DNA from: Rhynchopus euleeides
Taxonomy: Eukaryota > Euglenozoa > Diplonemea > Diplonemida > Diplonemidae
NCBI GenBank assembly: GCA_963210315.1
Contig: OY723300.1
Span: forward strand, 1,116,001 to 1,180,000
Length of the DNA: 64,000 bases
Reading direction: 5' to 3'
Positions within the stretch are counted from its first letter, which is position 1. Each line of letters begins with the position of its first letter. The translations under genes were made by a program, and so were the position numbers. Shown piece after piece: positions 9,001-19,346 of the stretch. The notes under the pieces were generated by a model. The model ran no database searches. It was not told the origin of the DNA and saw nothing but the letters and a program-made list of their open reading frames with translations.

Positions 9001-10892
9001 AATTTTCATAATTCTGGAAAATGGGGGTATGGAAATTTAGTCATTCTTAGTCACTTTTAGGCGATTTACGCGCGGTTTTTCGGCTGGGGAAAAGAGAGTA
9101 AGATTTTCGAAAAAAATCGATTTTTTCGCAAAAAATCGCATTGTGTCGTAGTCGCGCGTAGTCACCCGTAGTCGCCAGGTCGAGGTTACCAGATTCCATA
9201 CCCCCCCGGGGTACTGAATTACCGATTTTTCGACATGTCGAAAAAAAAAATTTTGGCCGAAAAAAAAAATTTTTTTTTCGGCCGACTAAACCGAAAATCG
9301 GGCCCTCTGGGGTGCCACACCGATATTTTTCGGATTTTTTTCGGATTTTTTTTCGATTTTTTTTGGTTGGGGTGGCCACCAGTCCAGGCTGCTGCCCCAC
9401 GGTGGCCGGATTTTCGACATGTCGAAAAAAAATTTTTTTTGGCCGAAAATTTTTTTTTTCCGGCCTGCCTCCACGCTCTGACTTCTGTGACCCGCATGCC
9501 GCGTTGAGAGCAAGTCTTCCGTGTGCTGTCACCGAGACCAGGCCACTATCTGCTCTCAGGTTGGTAGCAATGGCCTTTTACCTGATGTCAAGCCCACGTG
9601 ACAAAGACTCGTGCAGCTGAGGTCCTGGCTGGTCTGTCCTGTTGTCTGGGATCCTGTTCCCCCCCGCACCCCCCCTTCCCACACATGTCTGGTGCGTCGG
9701 TCGCGGGTTTGTGGCGCATCGGTCCTTTGGCCTGCCGGGCCTCCCCCCCGCACCCCCCCTCCACACGCGAACCGGTCCCCCTTTTTCAATTGCGACCCGG
9801 TTCCCGTGTTGTGTCGCGGCCCTCCCCGCCTCGCCTCCGACAGACTCTCCCCACAGTTGACGACGTGGGCAAACGGCGCCGACATCCTCTCATCACTTAC
9901 CGTATTCTCATCAGGACGGTCGGTTTCCCTGACGCCACGACCACCAATGTGCTCCGATGCTTTTTGAAGGAGGTAGTTCATCCCCGACTCAGGCGTTTGC
10001 GGGAATGAGCTCGCCCACTTCTCCTGGAGGAGTACGCACCACCCGGTCGTGGCGCACCCGCACCCGCTGCACACCGCACATGACGAGTTGCGGTAGCAGC
10101 CGTACCCCACACAGGTTCGAGTGGTTTGCCATGGTCCTGCTCACGACGACCTGCAGGTCACCCGTTCCTGTCGTGCACGGGCAGGCAGTGCCAGGAGGTG
10201 GTGGCCTCGTCAATCTGGCAGGGTTTGAGTTTACCGGGGCGAGGCACTCCACTCTGGGTCTGCTGTTTGTGATGTAACAAGCAGGTCTGGCGGGGTGTTC
10301 AGGGTTCGGAGTGGCCCTCCTCGTTGGCATCCGTGCAGCAGCGCTATCGCGTCCCGGAATGCCCCGTGTCACACCGGTGGGAACAGGGGCCAGCACCGCC
10401 ATCTCGAGGAGGACCCGGGCCGTTCTTTGGATTCTTCACAGTCGCAGCCTCCGGCTTGTCGTTGTCCGTCAGCGTAGCGCCCACCCAGCCTGCAGAGATC
10501 TTGCACAGTCTTCAACAGCAACTTTTGACCCGACAATTTTTGGGGCATTTTTTCACCAAAAAAAAATCACTCTGCGCGCCAAGTCGAAGACTTGTTTGGG
10601 GACTTTTGGTGTCCCCAATTTTTCAATTTTCGAAAAATAAGCTCACTTTGCTAAACTGGACCCAACTCCCCACACTCTTTTTTAAGCGAAAAACAGCAAA
10701 TTTCGGCCGATTTTTTCTCATTTTTTCTCATTTTTTTTCACCGACTTTTCCATACCCCCAATCTCAGGAAATGGGGAATCCACTGGGTTTGCGACCGTCC
10801 GCCGACCCCCTTCGCCGCCCCCCTCGCCCCTCTCCCCTCGCCCCCCTCCCCACCCCCGAAACACCACCGGCCAGGGGACAAGACACAGCAAC
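9001..10892. other. Internal region of inner element upstream of transposase
   Basis: Contains perfect A/T palindromes around CGACATGTCG (9230-9290 and 9410-9460) and GGCCGAAAATTTT tracts, then GC-rich sequence with no recognisable gene. About 35 bp at 10655-10690 recurs in reverse at 58706-58740. A pyrimidine-rich tract (10800-10860) precedes the transposase start; ACACAG ends 4 bases before the ATG. Confidence 0.5.
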
Positions 10893-13549
10893 ATGCCAAC
10901 CCTCACGCCGGCGCAGTGGCAAGAGATGCTGGACGACGATGCTGACGAGATGGAGGCGGAAGAAGGTGATGGAGAGCTGGAGCTGGAGCTGGAGAAGACC
11001 GATGCCTTCCTCTCTCAGCAGAATCAGGAGGAAATTTTTTTTTGCAGTGATAAATTTAAGACCAAGCCAGACCTGGAGAAGTATGCTGAGAAGGAGAAGC
11101 TTTTCACGGGAAAATTTAAGGGCACCAAGCCCGAATTGGTCACGGCCATGGCTGTAGCGACCGTGAAAAAGCGTCTCGCCGCGAAAAAGCGCCTCGGGTC
11201 TGCGACAGGGACCTCAGCCAGCCCGTCAGAGGCAGCAGATGCGCCCCCCATCAAGAAGGGCCGGAAGAAGGGGGAGGCACGGAAAGAGCAGGATGAGCTC
11301 TCAGCAGCTCTGCTCGCGGCAGCATGCCCGAAGACCGAGGATGCAGGAGAGAAGGAGGTGGTTGACATGAGTCACCTGCAGCCTTTCCTCAAGGACTGCC
11401 CAGACGCGGAGCTGGTACCCCTAGGTGAGTGCCTTGGGTACAAGGGACACGGCGACCTGGTGAAGTCGTTCCCTTCCGCACAGCAGGCCATTATTTGCAG
11501 GCCTTGCAAAAGAGTGTGGAAGCCGCAGGCCCAGCCATCGGACATGTCTAAGCACTTTTCCACGAATCTGCATGAAAGGAACCTGAAGAACGTGCAGAAG
11601 GCTGCAGTTCAACAGAGTGCGATTGCGCAACAGGTCGGCCCTGAGGCTGAGCAGGCCATCGGCCTCGCGATGGCCTATGCAGGCATCCCTGCGAACCAGA
11701 TGCAAACCGCACTGGAATGCCTGTCAGGCTGCCAACTCCCCACGACCCCCCCAAACTGCTCCCGGCTGCTGCACAGCACGCTGAACGCCCTGATGGACGT
11801 GGGGGCGAAGTACATCACGGAAACCTTTGGGTCCGGGCCCTACTGGGTCATGCACGACTGCGGCACCGTGCAGAACGAGTCTGTCTGCATCCTGGTGATT
11901 CAGAACGCCAGAGCAAGTGTTGCACTCCCCCCGGTGTTCTTCCCGAGCGCAAAAACAACGGCGGTGATGGTTCGTGAAGCTGTCGAGGCTGCCATCACCA
12001 CGTACAACTTGTGTGACCCAGTCTGTGTGAGGTCGGACAGAGGCGGTGCCGATGGCCCTGCGGCCACTGATCTGTCGAACCGCCTGAAGATAATCTTCCT
12101 GCCCTGTGCGGCACACATCTGCATGAATGCAGGCACAGAGTGGGAGAAAGAGCTCTACAACATGTCCTGGCCCCCCATCATGATCAGTAAACTGGTCGAC
12201 ACTCTTCTGAAGGGGGCCCAGAACAAAAAGAGGCACACCCGCTGGATCGAAGCCCAGAAGGACCTCGCCGGCCTTACTGCGGCCGGGGTTGAAGAGCTCG
12301 AGACTGCAGTGAATGCGGCTGCTGCCTTCTGCGCTGGTCCTGAAGAAGACGCATACCAGGCGGGCCAGTTACGCCCGAGGTTCGAAAAGACGCTCCCGGC
12401 ATTCTCGGCTACCATCGCTTTGGCTACATCACTCGCTGATCTCCTTGACATCGTGAAGAAGGCAAAGAAGGCTGCAGTTGAGGTCCCGGAAAACGCCCCC
12501 TCTGTGAAGAGGTGTCCCCTCCCCTCCGCCACTCGTTTCGCAGCTCGGCTCGACATATACGAGCACTTGAACGAGCGATTCCAGGTGTTGTACATCTGGG
12601 TCGCTCGGGAGCTGAAGCGGGCCGACGTCCCGGTTTCAATGAAGAAGCTGGGGCGTTTGCTGCACCAGGAGGGGAAGCAGAACCTGCAGATGCAGTTCTC
12701 TGCGACCCTGAAGGTCGCGACCGCCTTCCGGACCCTTATTGGGTCCGTTATAAACACCCAGCACGGGGGGGGCGTTTTCGTGTACCGCGGGGTGCGGGCG
12801 TGCCAGCAGGCGCTGGAGAAGCTGGCCTCCGAGCCCGACGACGCTGTCGGGAAGATCGCGCAGCCTCTTGCTGACGCGATGGTCAACCGGTATGCCATGT
12901 AGGTGTGCCCTTGATCCCTCCTCACAGGTGGAACGCTCCTGACAGTGGCTTCGTGGCCTGGAAGGCGATCCGCCACCTGTGCCCCACACAGTTCCAGATG
13001 CTCCGGGCCACGGGGACTGAATTGACGGTCCCCGAGCTGCAGCTGAGCCTGCCGTTCTGCCTGTCGGAGGAGGAGTGGCAGGCGTATCTCGTCGCCGCGG
13101 AGGCCGAATCGGAGAAGGGGGAGAAGGGGAAGAAGGGGGCCGAGCTGTTCTGGCGGGGGAAGCTGCCTGCCCCCGACATCACCGAGTCAGACCGCACGCC
13201 GTTGATGTCTCTGGCGGAGAAGGCCTTCGCGGCCATCCATCTCCCCCCCGCGACAACTGCACCGGACTCCGTGCTGAGTGTCGCGAAGTCAACGCTGCAC
13301 GGACGGGATGCGATGACCCCCCATCGCAAGTCGCAGGTGCTCTTCTGCGCGACGAACCAGGACCTCGGAGGTCTGGTCGTCGCGAAGAAGAAATCCCTCC
13401 GGAGGGGGTTCCCCGGTGTACCGTGCGAGGACTACGAATCGGAGGACGAGATCGGGGATGACAGTCGCGAAGTGACTGACCTTTCCGCGGTCCGCACGAT
13501 GGAGGATGCGCTGGCTGTCCTAGCTGCCCTCCCAGAGGAGGGAATCTAG
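10893..13549 (+). CDS. hAT/DUF659-like transposase with one short intron
   Basis: Predicted 872-residue protein from exons 10893-12889 and 12928-13549. The first frame ends at a TAG (12900) that falls in a 38-nt intron with donor GTATGC and acceptor CTCACAG; an alternative donor at 12899 would give a 29-nt intron and add three residues in the same frame. Visible domains: acidic N-terminus; a BED-like zinc finger C202-x2-C205-x15-H221-x5-H227; an RNase H-like core with D322 (MHDCGTV), D382 (VRSDRGG) and the hAT signature C405-AAH; and a C-terminal dimerisation-like stretch (SVLSVAKSTLHGRDAMTPHR). These features match the DUF659 branch of hAT transposases. It lies inside the inner TIR element and probably mobilises that family. 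The alternative is a decayed copy with a real stop, but the clean splice and continued coding favour an intron. Confidence 0.8.
12890..12927 (+). other. Predicted 38-nt spliceosomal intron
   Basis: Donor GTATGC and acceptor CACAG match the donors and acceptors of the other introns in the window. Removal joins two frames of one transposase and removes the TAG stop. A 29-nt alternative (donor GTAGGT at 12899) keeps the same frame. Confidence 0.65.
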
Positions 13550-14464
13550 CCCCCAGAAATGAACCGCGAGTTACACGTTACACGTTACACCCGCTCCGTG
13601 CGGACAGGCTCGCCTTGACAGGCAGCTTCTCTTTTTGACTCTATTTCGACACCCAACATTTTTTTTGTTTTCAGGGTGAGCCGGGGCTTCCGCAGAAAAC
13701 GTGCTGCTTGTAAAAGCAGAGACACAAATAATCCGCGCAAACCCACGCTCAATCAGGGCTCCGCTTATACATAAGCGGTGCTGGCCAGTGCGTGTCCCGA
13801 CTTGACAAAACAGGGTTGTGAGGGGGGGGGGTACTTCGTTTTTTAAGCACACTCGTGTGAGCGGAAAGCGCCCCACCACAGCTACAACCAAACGTGCTCT
13901 ATACACTAACCCCACCCTTCATCAGGCTCAGGGTGTGATCAAGTTCAGGGTTTTGTGTGTAGAAGCGTCAACGCAACAAACAAAAGGAAATTTATCAGAG
14001 CGGTTGTAGCTGTGAAGTGATAGGGCGCTTTTCCTCACTTCTCTGCATTTCTGATTGAGGTCTACATTTCCTGGTCCCCAGTGGCCGATTTTAACTGTTT
14101 TCACTGCAGGAGGCCGACTCGTGTCAGTGTCAAAAATATTGTGGGCGCTTCGGCAACAGATACTACAAGCAGATCTACGTGTACATCAGATTTTGCCCGC
14201 CTTGGCGCACAAAGGTCTCTCTATATTTTCTTTGTTGTTCTCAGAGTCCAGAAATGGAACACAGCAGTCGCGATGACAGGCCCGGGGTCGGAATGGGGGG
14301 GGGGGGGGGGTGTCGGTGAAACTCACGTGCGGCACTTCCGCGTGTCGCCTTGAAAATTTGGACCTCTGCTGTACCTCTGTGAGGTGCCCCAAAAAGAAGA
14401 ATCACTTCGGCCAATCCACAGAGGCGTGCAGGCACCGAGCCCCCAACAAAGCTCTTTTTCTGCA
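13550..14464. other. Downstream region of inner element, no gene recognised
   Basis: Begins with two tandem ACACGTT units after the transposase stop. Contains a G-run near 14296-14310 and no convincing coding region. Homology to the outer element begins at about 14465. Confidence 0.5.
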
Positions 14465-15776
14465 TCCATTGTTGTGTTGCCTGCCTGCCTGTTTGTGTTG
14501 CCACTGTTGTGCCTGCACCTGTGCCTCCCTGTTCTGTATTTTGTACCCTCAGCGGGTTCACGATACAGGGCAGTCCACTCCCCAAAAATCACGGTCTTGA
14601 CGCCCATTCCATCCACTTTCAGTGGATGTGTTTGGTATTTCCGAATGGAATTTTCCAGCGTCAAGATTACAAGAACAGGGTCAGTCACTTCTACCGTAGC
14701 TGCGATGCCGGTAGTTGTGCAGAAATGATTTTTTCGACGGACGCGACGCCTCCCCAGCTTGCCTGTGTCTGTGTTGCCATAGCCATGTGACAGATATTCA
14801 CATAACGAATGTACTGTCACACCGCAAGGGGCTTTGGACAACGTTAAACAACAGTACACTTGCAGGTTTGGGTCAAAAATTCCAATTTCCGCTGGTCACG
14901 GGCCCCTTTCAAAACATTGACCACCTTTCGAGAATTTAGTTCTGCACCATGGATTCGAGGGACTGCGATGATTCGGAACCGAGGATGAAGACTACTGGGA
15001 AGGAACTGTGTGCTCTCTTGAAGCACTGGAATCGGCGAACTTGGACGGAACCTAAGCGCGACAGGTGAAGGGGCATCCCGAACAAAGGCATACAAAGTGG
15101 CTCTGGAGATATTGTTGCATCTGCGACACCCTGTCTTACATCCCGCCTGGGCTCTGATCTTCACCTATAGCAATGACTAAATCCCTATCATGGGTACATG
15201 AAGCTTTTGTAGGTACATTTAAACTTGCGAACCTCTCAACGACCTGTTAATCGCCTTGTACCGAAATCTGACCCTGGGCTTCGGCCCTCACGGCATTCAG
15301 CGGGTGACCCGATGCCGGTGTGGATGGAGAAGTGCACAGTTCTGAAACAGTGTGTCGACGAATCCGAGGAATCCAATCAGAGTAGTCCCGAGATGAAGTG
15401 GTGCAAGAACTCAAAAACTGTTTGCCTTTGGTCAAGGCCCCCTTTCCAAAAATTTGACCCGCGCAGTGGTGGCCAGTCCTGAGATCCAACAGTAGCATAA
15501 GCCTACGACTGGTCCAGGACGAGGCCGACCCTGTACATAGCCTGTGTATGACTACCCTGTCATACCAGGCTGCTGCTAGTTGGCCACAAGCCACTGGCAG
15601 AATTCTCAGAATTCTCCCAGAATTCTCAGAATCTGACAGAATCTGCAGAATTCTGTCAGAATTCTGTCAGAATTCTCAGAATCTGCAGAATTCTACAGAA
15701 TTTCTCAGATTCTGCAGATTTTAAAAATCTGGAAATTCTGGGCATTTTTCTGTCAGAATTCTGTGAAACCATGGTC
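14465..15776 (-). repeat. Type-1 end of TIR element (right arm)
   Basis: Inverted copy of 4285-5590, ending in the CAGAATTCT array and AAACCATG. The pair would form 1.3-kb arms, but the different flanking bases (ACATAT against GTCAAA) show the two arms belong to different elements. Confidence 0.85.
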
Positions 15777-16164
15777 AAAATTCAAAAATTCCTTTGAAAA
15801 TGGGTCCAAATGTCCAAAATAGGCCCACCCCAAAAAAAAATTTTGAAAAGGTCCCCCCCACAGATTTTCCAGAATTCTGACAGAATTTCTCAGAATTTTC
15901 CAGATTTCTCAGATTTTCCAGAATTCTGAGAAATCTGGAAAAATCTGGAAAAATCTGGAAAAATCTGTCCAGAATCTGGCCAGATTTTTTCCAGAATTCT
16001 CAGATTTTTCCAGATTTCTCAGAATTTCCAGAATTCTGAAAAATCTGGAAAAATCTGTCCAGAATCTGGACAGATTTTCTCAGATTTTGAAAATTCTGAA
16101 AAATCTGGAATCCCCAGAATCTGCCAGAGTCTGTGAAATTCTGGCAGAAATCTGTCAAACCATG
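15777..16164. repeat. Right portion of outer element (type-2 end)
   Basis: Starts with TCAAAA, the right target-site copy of the inner insertion, then the GGTCCAAATGTCCAAAATAG block and CAGATTTTT-type arrays, ending CTGTCAAACCATG. Bases 16040-16164 are the reverse of 7327-7450. Confidence 0.75.
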
Positions 16165-16167
16165 ACA

Positions 16168-16973
16168 TACCGTAAACGGAAAAAGGGTGGACCGTAAAAA
16201 TGTTCCAAGTTCCCAAAAAAAGGCCAAACGTTCCATCTTTTTTACGGTCCACCATTTATTGGGACTGAATATGGAAAAGACAATGCGTTTTTCGCCCGCG
16301 GGCTGGTGGGTTGCGGGGCGCGGACTGCGGCCTCCACGCCGCAGACACCCACACGTAGGCCTCCCGACCTCCCAGCTTTGGACCCTCCCTCCACCACCGC
16401 AACCAACACCAGCAAGAGAAGCAAGTCCTCCCTGCGTGTGGAAAAGGCACGATCTCACCTCGAGACTCACCCACCACCACACCTCGAGAAGTGTAGTACC
16501 ATGCAAGGAGCATTCCGGTAGAAGTAAAAGTAGAACCTGCTGCACGAGCCCACAAAAGCAGCCACAGTACGGCAGGGCGCGCAGACAGAAGCTGAGACCA
16601 CCGGGCTCCCTCCAGATGTAAATTCGTGAATCAGTGCCCGAAAAATTCAGGGAAATCGTACTCCTTTAGTGTAGTACACCCTGCAGTAACTGTGGGAGAA
16701 CAGTTCCCGGACGATGGTGAGTGCACACTCTGTGCTGAGGCCCTGTGGTGTTAATCCTGCAGCTTCAGCCGTACGATTTCCTTGGTTCCTTCGCGACTTC
16801 GTCGCGAAGGAACTCGTAAAAAAAACCGCCAAGTCCACGATCCCAACCGTAAAATAGGTGGACCGTAAAAATGTTCCAAGTTCCGGAAAAATCCCATTTG
16901 TTCCATCTTTTTTACGGTCCACCTATAGTACGGTTCACCTTTATTACGGTCCACAATATTTCCGTTTACGGTA
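16168..16973. mobile_element. 806-bp TIR element with TACCGTAAACGG ends
   Basis: Ends TACCGTAAACGGAAA and, in reverse, the same 15 bases before TATATA. Near both ends there is a subterminal motif GGACCGTAAAAATGTTCC paired with GTTCCATCTTTTTTACGGTCC, so each end can fold on itself. No transposase frame is present. A TA dinucleotide borders both ends, which would fit TA target use, but it can also be read as part of the TIR. Confidence 0.7.
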
Positions 16974-18250
16974 TATATATTTTTTTTTTAAAAAAAAAAT
17001 AAACATATATTTTTGCCAAAAATATGTTTCATTTTCGCATAAAAAATATTTTTATATTTTTCGAAAATATTTCCAAAATATTTTTATATTTAATGGTGCC
17101 CCTGACGACCCCATATTGCGTAGTTTGTGCGTAGTGAAAAGGGGGGGGGGGGGTCTCATTTTTTGATTTACTCAGCCATTCTCTGTCTCTATGCCGGGAC
17201 CCCAAACTCAAGGAGTTCTTGCTGTTCCGGGGTCAGTGAGGGTGCAGGCGCTTCAGGTGCTGCAGGTGCTGCAGGTTCTTCAGGTGCTGCAGCGCTGGCA
17301 GCCTTCGGTGCGGGTTTCGACGCAGTCTTTGCAGGTCTCTTTGGGGGTGCCCTTTGGCGCGGTGCCTGCTTCAGCTCGTCGGGTGGAAGCATCAACGCAT
17401 CATTAAGCGGTGCCTGCTTCAGCTCCTCCGGGTGGAAGCGTCAACGCATCATTAAGGAAGAAGGAAGCACAGTTGCTACGCTTTTTTGCAGCTGCAGGAA
17501 ACGACACCATACCCAACAACAATCCCCAGACCGTCGAGGGAGAGTGGGCGCCTGGATCCCGTGACACAGATCTCTAGTGCCGTTGTGATCCCCTCGGATA
17601 ACGTCTCCTGGACGTTGTCAGCGGAGGTTGCCTGTGTGGCGGTGACCTCCGTATACCCCGCGGGATCCAGTGCCAGTAGCGCCTTCTTCAGCTTTTCGTC
17701 GACCCCTCGGCCGACGCTCTCCTTGATGTCAAGGGCCACCTTCAGGGTGGCACCTCGCATCGCCCTGAAGGCTGTGATCGTATCATCATTCACAATCTCG
17801 AGGGTGTTCTACGCGGCTCCTGGAACTCACTTCCTTCTCAGGTGTTTCTGGGCATGGGGCAACCTTGCCCAGGTGTTTCTGGAGTCCCGCCCCACATGTC
17901 GTGCGTTCTTTCGTACGGTGTATAGTGAGTTCTGGCAATAATTTTTTGCTCGGTCAGCGCAGTGCCTCCAGTCCTGTCTCAGTAGCCACACAGAAAGGGG
18001 GACCAAAAAAAACTGGGGGGGGACCAAAAAGCGAGACCCCCCCCCCCCAGATTGCGTAGTTTGTGCGTAGTGAAAAAGGGGTAAATCAGGGGCACCATAT
18101 TTTGGAAATATTTTGAAAATATTTCGAAAATATTTTTATATTTCGGAAATATTTTGAAAATATTCCAAACATAAAAAAATATGTTGAAAATATTCCAAAC
18201 ATAAAAAAATATTTTCAAAAATATAAAAATATGTTGGAAAAAACCTTCCT
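16974..18250. repeat. AT-rich inverted repeat enclosing coding-like sequence
   Basis: AAATATTTT-rich arms lie at 16980-17100 and 18095-18240; the junctions carry ATGGTGCCCCTGA (17091) and its inverse TCAGGGGCACCAT (18088). TTGCGTAGTTTGTGCGTAGTGA occurs in the same orientation just inside both arms (17116 and 18053). The interior is GC-rich with coding-like composition. Confidence 0.6.
17189..17805 (-). pseudogene. Unrecognised coding-like segment, probably decayed
   Basis: On the - strand, 17476-17805 reads as a plausible protein segment (NDDTITAFRAMRGATLKVAL and onward, about 105 residues) and 17189-17420 as an Ala/Pro-rich tail ending LTPEQQELLEFGVPA. Between them a 48/49-bp unit is tandemly duplicated (17361-17455), and a one-base length difference between the two units breaks the frame. 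The family is not recognised. It may be a gene fragment captured by the surrounding inverted-repeat element, or two exons of a small gene. Confidence 0.35.
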
Positions 18251-19346
18251 AATCCGGCGATTTATAGGGGGACCCTTTTCGAATTTTTTTTTGGGGAAGG
18301 GGTAAATTGAACGTTTTTGGCCATTTGAAGCCAGTGCGAGCATTCCCGGGCCTCGGAAATCAGATTTTTGCCCCTGAAATGCGGTACCGGTCCGGACGAA
18401 AATCCGAAAAATTCGCGCCAAAAAATGACCCCCAAAGCTGCGGTCTGGGTCCAAAGGATTTGTGCCAAGGGCCGTTATGGACACCCCGTAAACCCTTCTG
18501 GGACCAAAAAGTGCACGAAAGGGGTTAAAACGGCCTAATTCGTTGATTTGTTGCATTTCCCAGCCAAAAATCGATTTTTTGGCTTGGCGAGTAGTTGGCG
18601 AAAATCGCGAAAAATCCCAAAAATATCGATTTTTCACAGAGGCCCAAAAACGTGTTCCTGGGTGGAAAATGGGACCAAAAACCGGGTTCTGGCCATTTCT
18701 GGGTGGTTTTTCGGGGTTTCCAGACAATGTTCGCCATTTTTCTGCCCGAAACCCCAGCCTGCTTGCATACACGTTAAGTCGAATAAATTAGACATAAGCA
18801 GAAGAGCAACATCATCATGTTCGTGAGAATGTCACCCCCCAAGCGGAGGCCGAGGGTGACATTCTCTCGGGGTACCCTAGGTAAGTCTAATAAACTAGAC
18901 ATAACCAGAAGACCAACATCATCATGTTCGTGCTAGCACTTTGTGCGCCAAAAAACAGGTTACGCTCTTCATTTGGCTGCGTTCAACGAAAAAAAGACAC
19001 TTCTTTCTGGAGTTTAGCTAGCACGATTCAGTTGGTCAAATCATTTGTCTGGTTTCTTCTGCCCCCCACCCCCGTGCAAGGTCATGTGCCCCATCCCATC
19101 GCTTGTTGTCTTGATTGCAGGGCTCCGCACTTTTTTGCTGTGCATGCTTGCGCTTCTCGCCTCCACACACCACCCTGGGGGGAGGGACAGAGGGCGGAGG
19201 GGGCTACACACTTACACAACCGATTCGGTCAAACAATGCCACGTCATCCCCATTGGGGTCCTGGACCGCGGCGTCTCTCCCAGCGAATTGGTGTCGTCAT
19301 CAGGCAGGCTAAGTAGTTGTCTACACAGGACATTGTTTTTAAGGGG
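18251..19346. other. Noncoding; contains duplicated 51-bp unit and hairpin
   Basis: 18262-18295 again carries the GGGGGACCCTTTTCGAATTT block of the TIR family's type-2 end. 18300-18770 is low-complexity with many CGATTTTT units. Two direct 51-bp units with a hairpin between them lie at 18775-18932. 18933-19346 shows nothing recognisable. Confidence 0.5.
18775..18932. repeat. 51-bp direct repeat pair around a 13-bp-stem hairpin
   Basis: Units at 18775-18825 and 18882-18932 share TAAGTC, TAGACATAA and CAACATCATCATGTTCGTG with few differences. Between them 18825-18837 (GAGAATGTCACCC) pairs perfectly with 18854-18866. A small palindromic insertion between duplicated units is one explanation. Confidence 0.75.

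Larger units (their letters stand above)
7327..15776 (-). mobile_element. Inner TIR element, about 8.4 kb, candidate autonomous copy
   Basis: The left end is CATGGTTTGACAGATTTCTG and the right end is the complement of CATGGTTTCACAGAATTCTG, the same two end types as the outer element in reverse order. TCAAAA lies directly before 7327 and again at 15777-15782. The reconstituted host block across the junction (7326 to 15783) supports a true insertion. It carries a full-length hAT/DUF659-like transposase gene (10893-13549), so it may be autonomous. A 1.04-kb retroposon copy (7448-8485) has inserted near its left end, so the original size was about 7.4 kb. Conventional hAT elements have 8-bp duplications and TIRs starting CAGNG or TAGGG, so the family placement is open. 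Confidence 0.7.
4285..16164 (+). mobile_element. Outer TIR element of the CATGGTTT family, interrupted by a reverse copy
   Basis: The left end starts CATGGTTTCGCAGAATTCTG and the right end is the complement of CATGGTTTGACAGATTTCTG. Flanking bases are ACATAT (left) and ACATAC (right), 5 of 6 matching. The element's own DNA is 4285-7326 plus 15783-16164, about 3.4 kb; the rest is an inserted relative. Joining 7326 to 15783 restores a block that appears intact elsewhere (around 7107 and, in reverse, around 8847), which is the strongest evidence for nesting. It holds no intact protein-coding gene that I recognise, so I infer a non-autonomous derivative. Its left end (about 1.3 kb) matches the right end of the inner copy in inverted orientation. 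Confidence 0.7.

Noticed and set aside
12900..12902. Transposase inactivated by an in-frame TAG
   Set aside because: The stop lies in a GTATGC...CACAG segment, and its removal joins two coding frames cleanly.
4285..15775. A single 11.5-kb foldback element with 1.3-kb inverted arms
   Set aside because: The arms are real, but the flanks of 4285 and 15775 do not match each other; each matches the flank of a different end. Nested insertion of two elements explains more.
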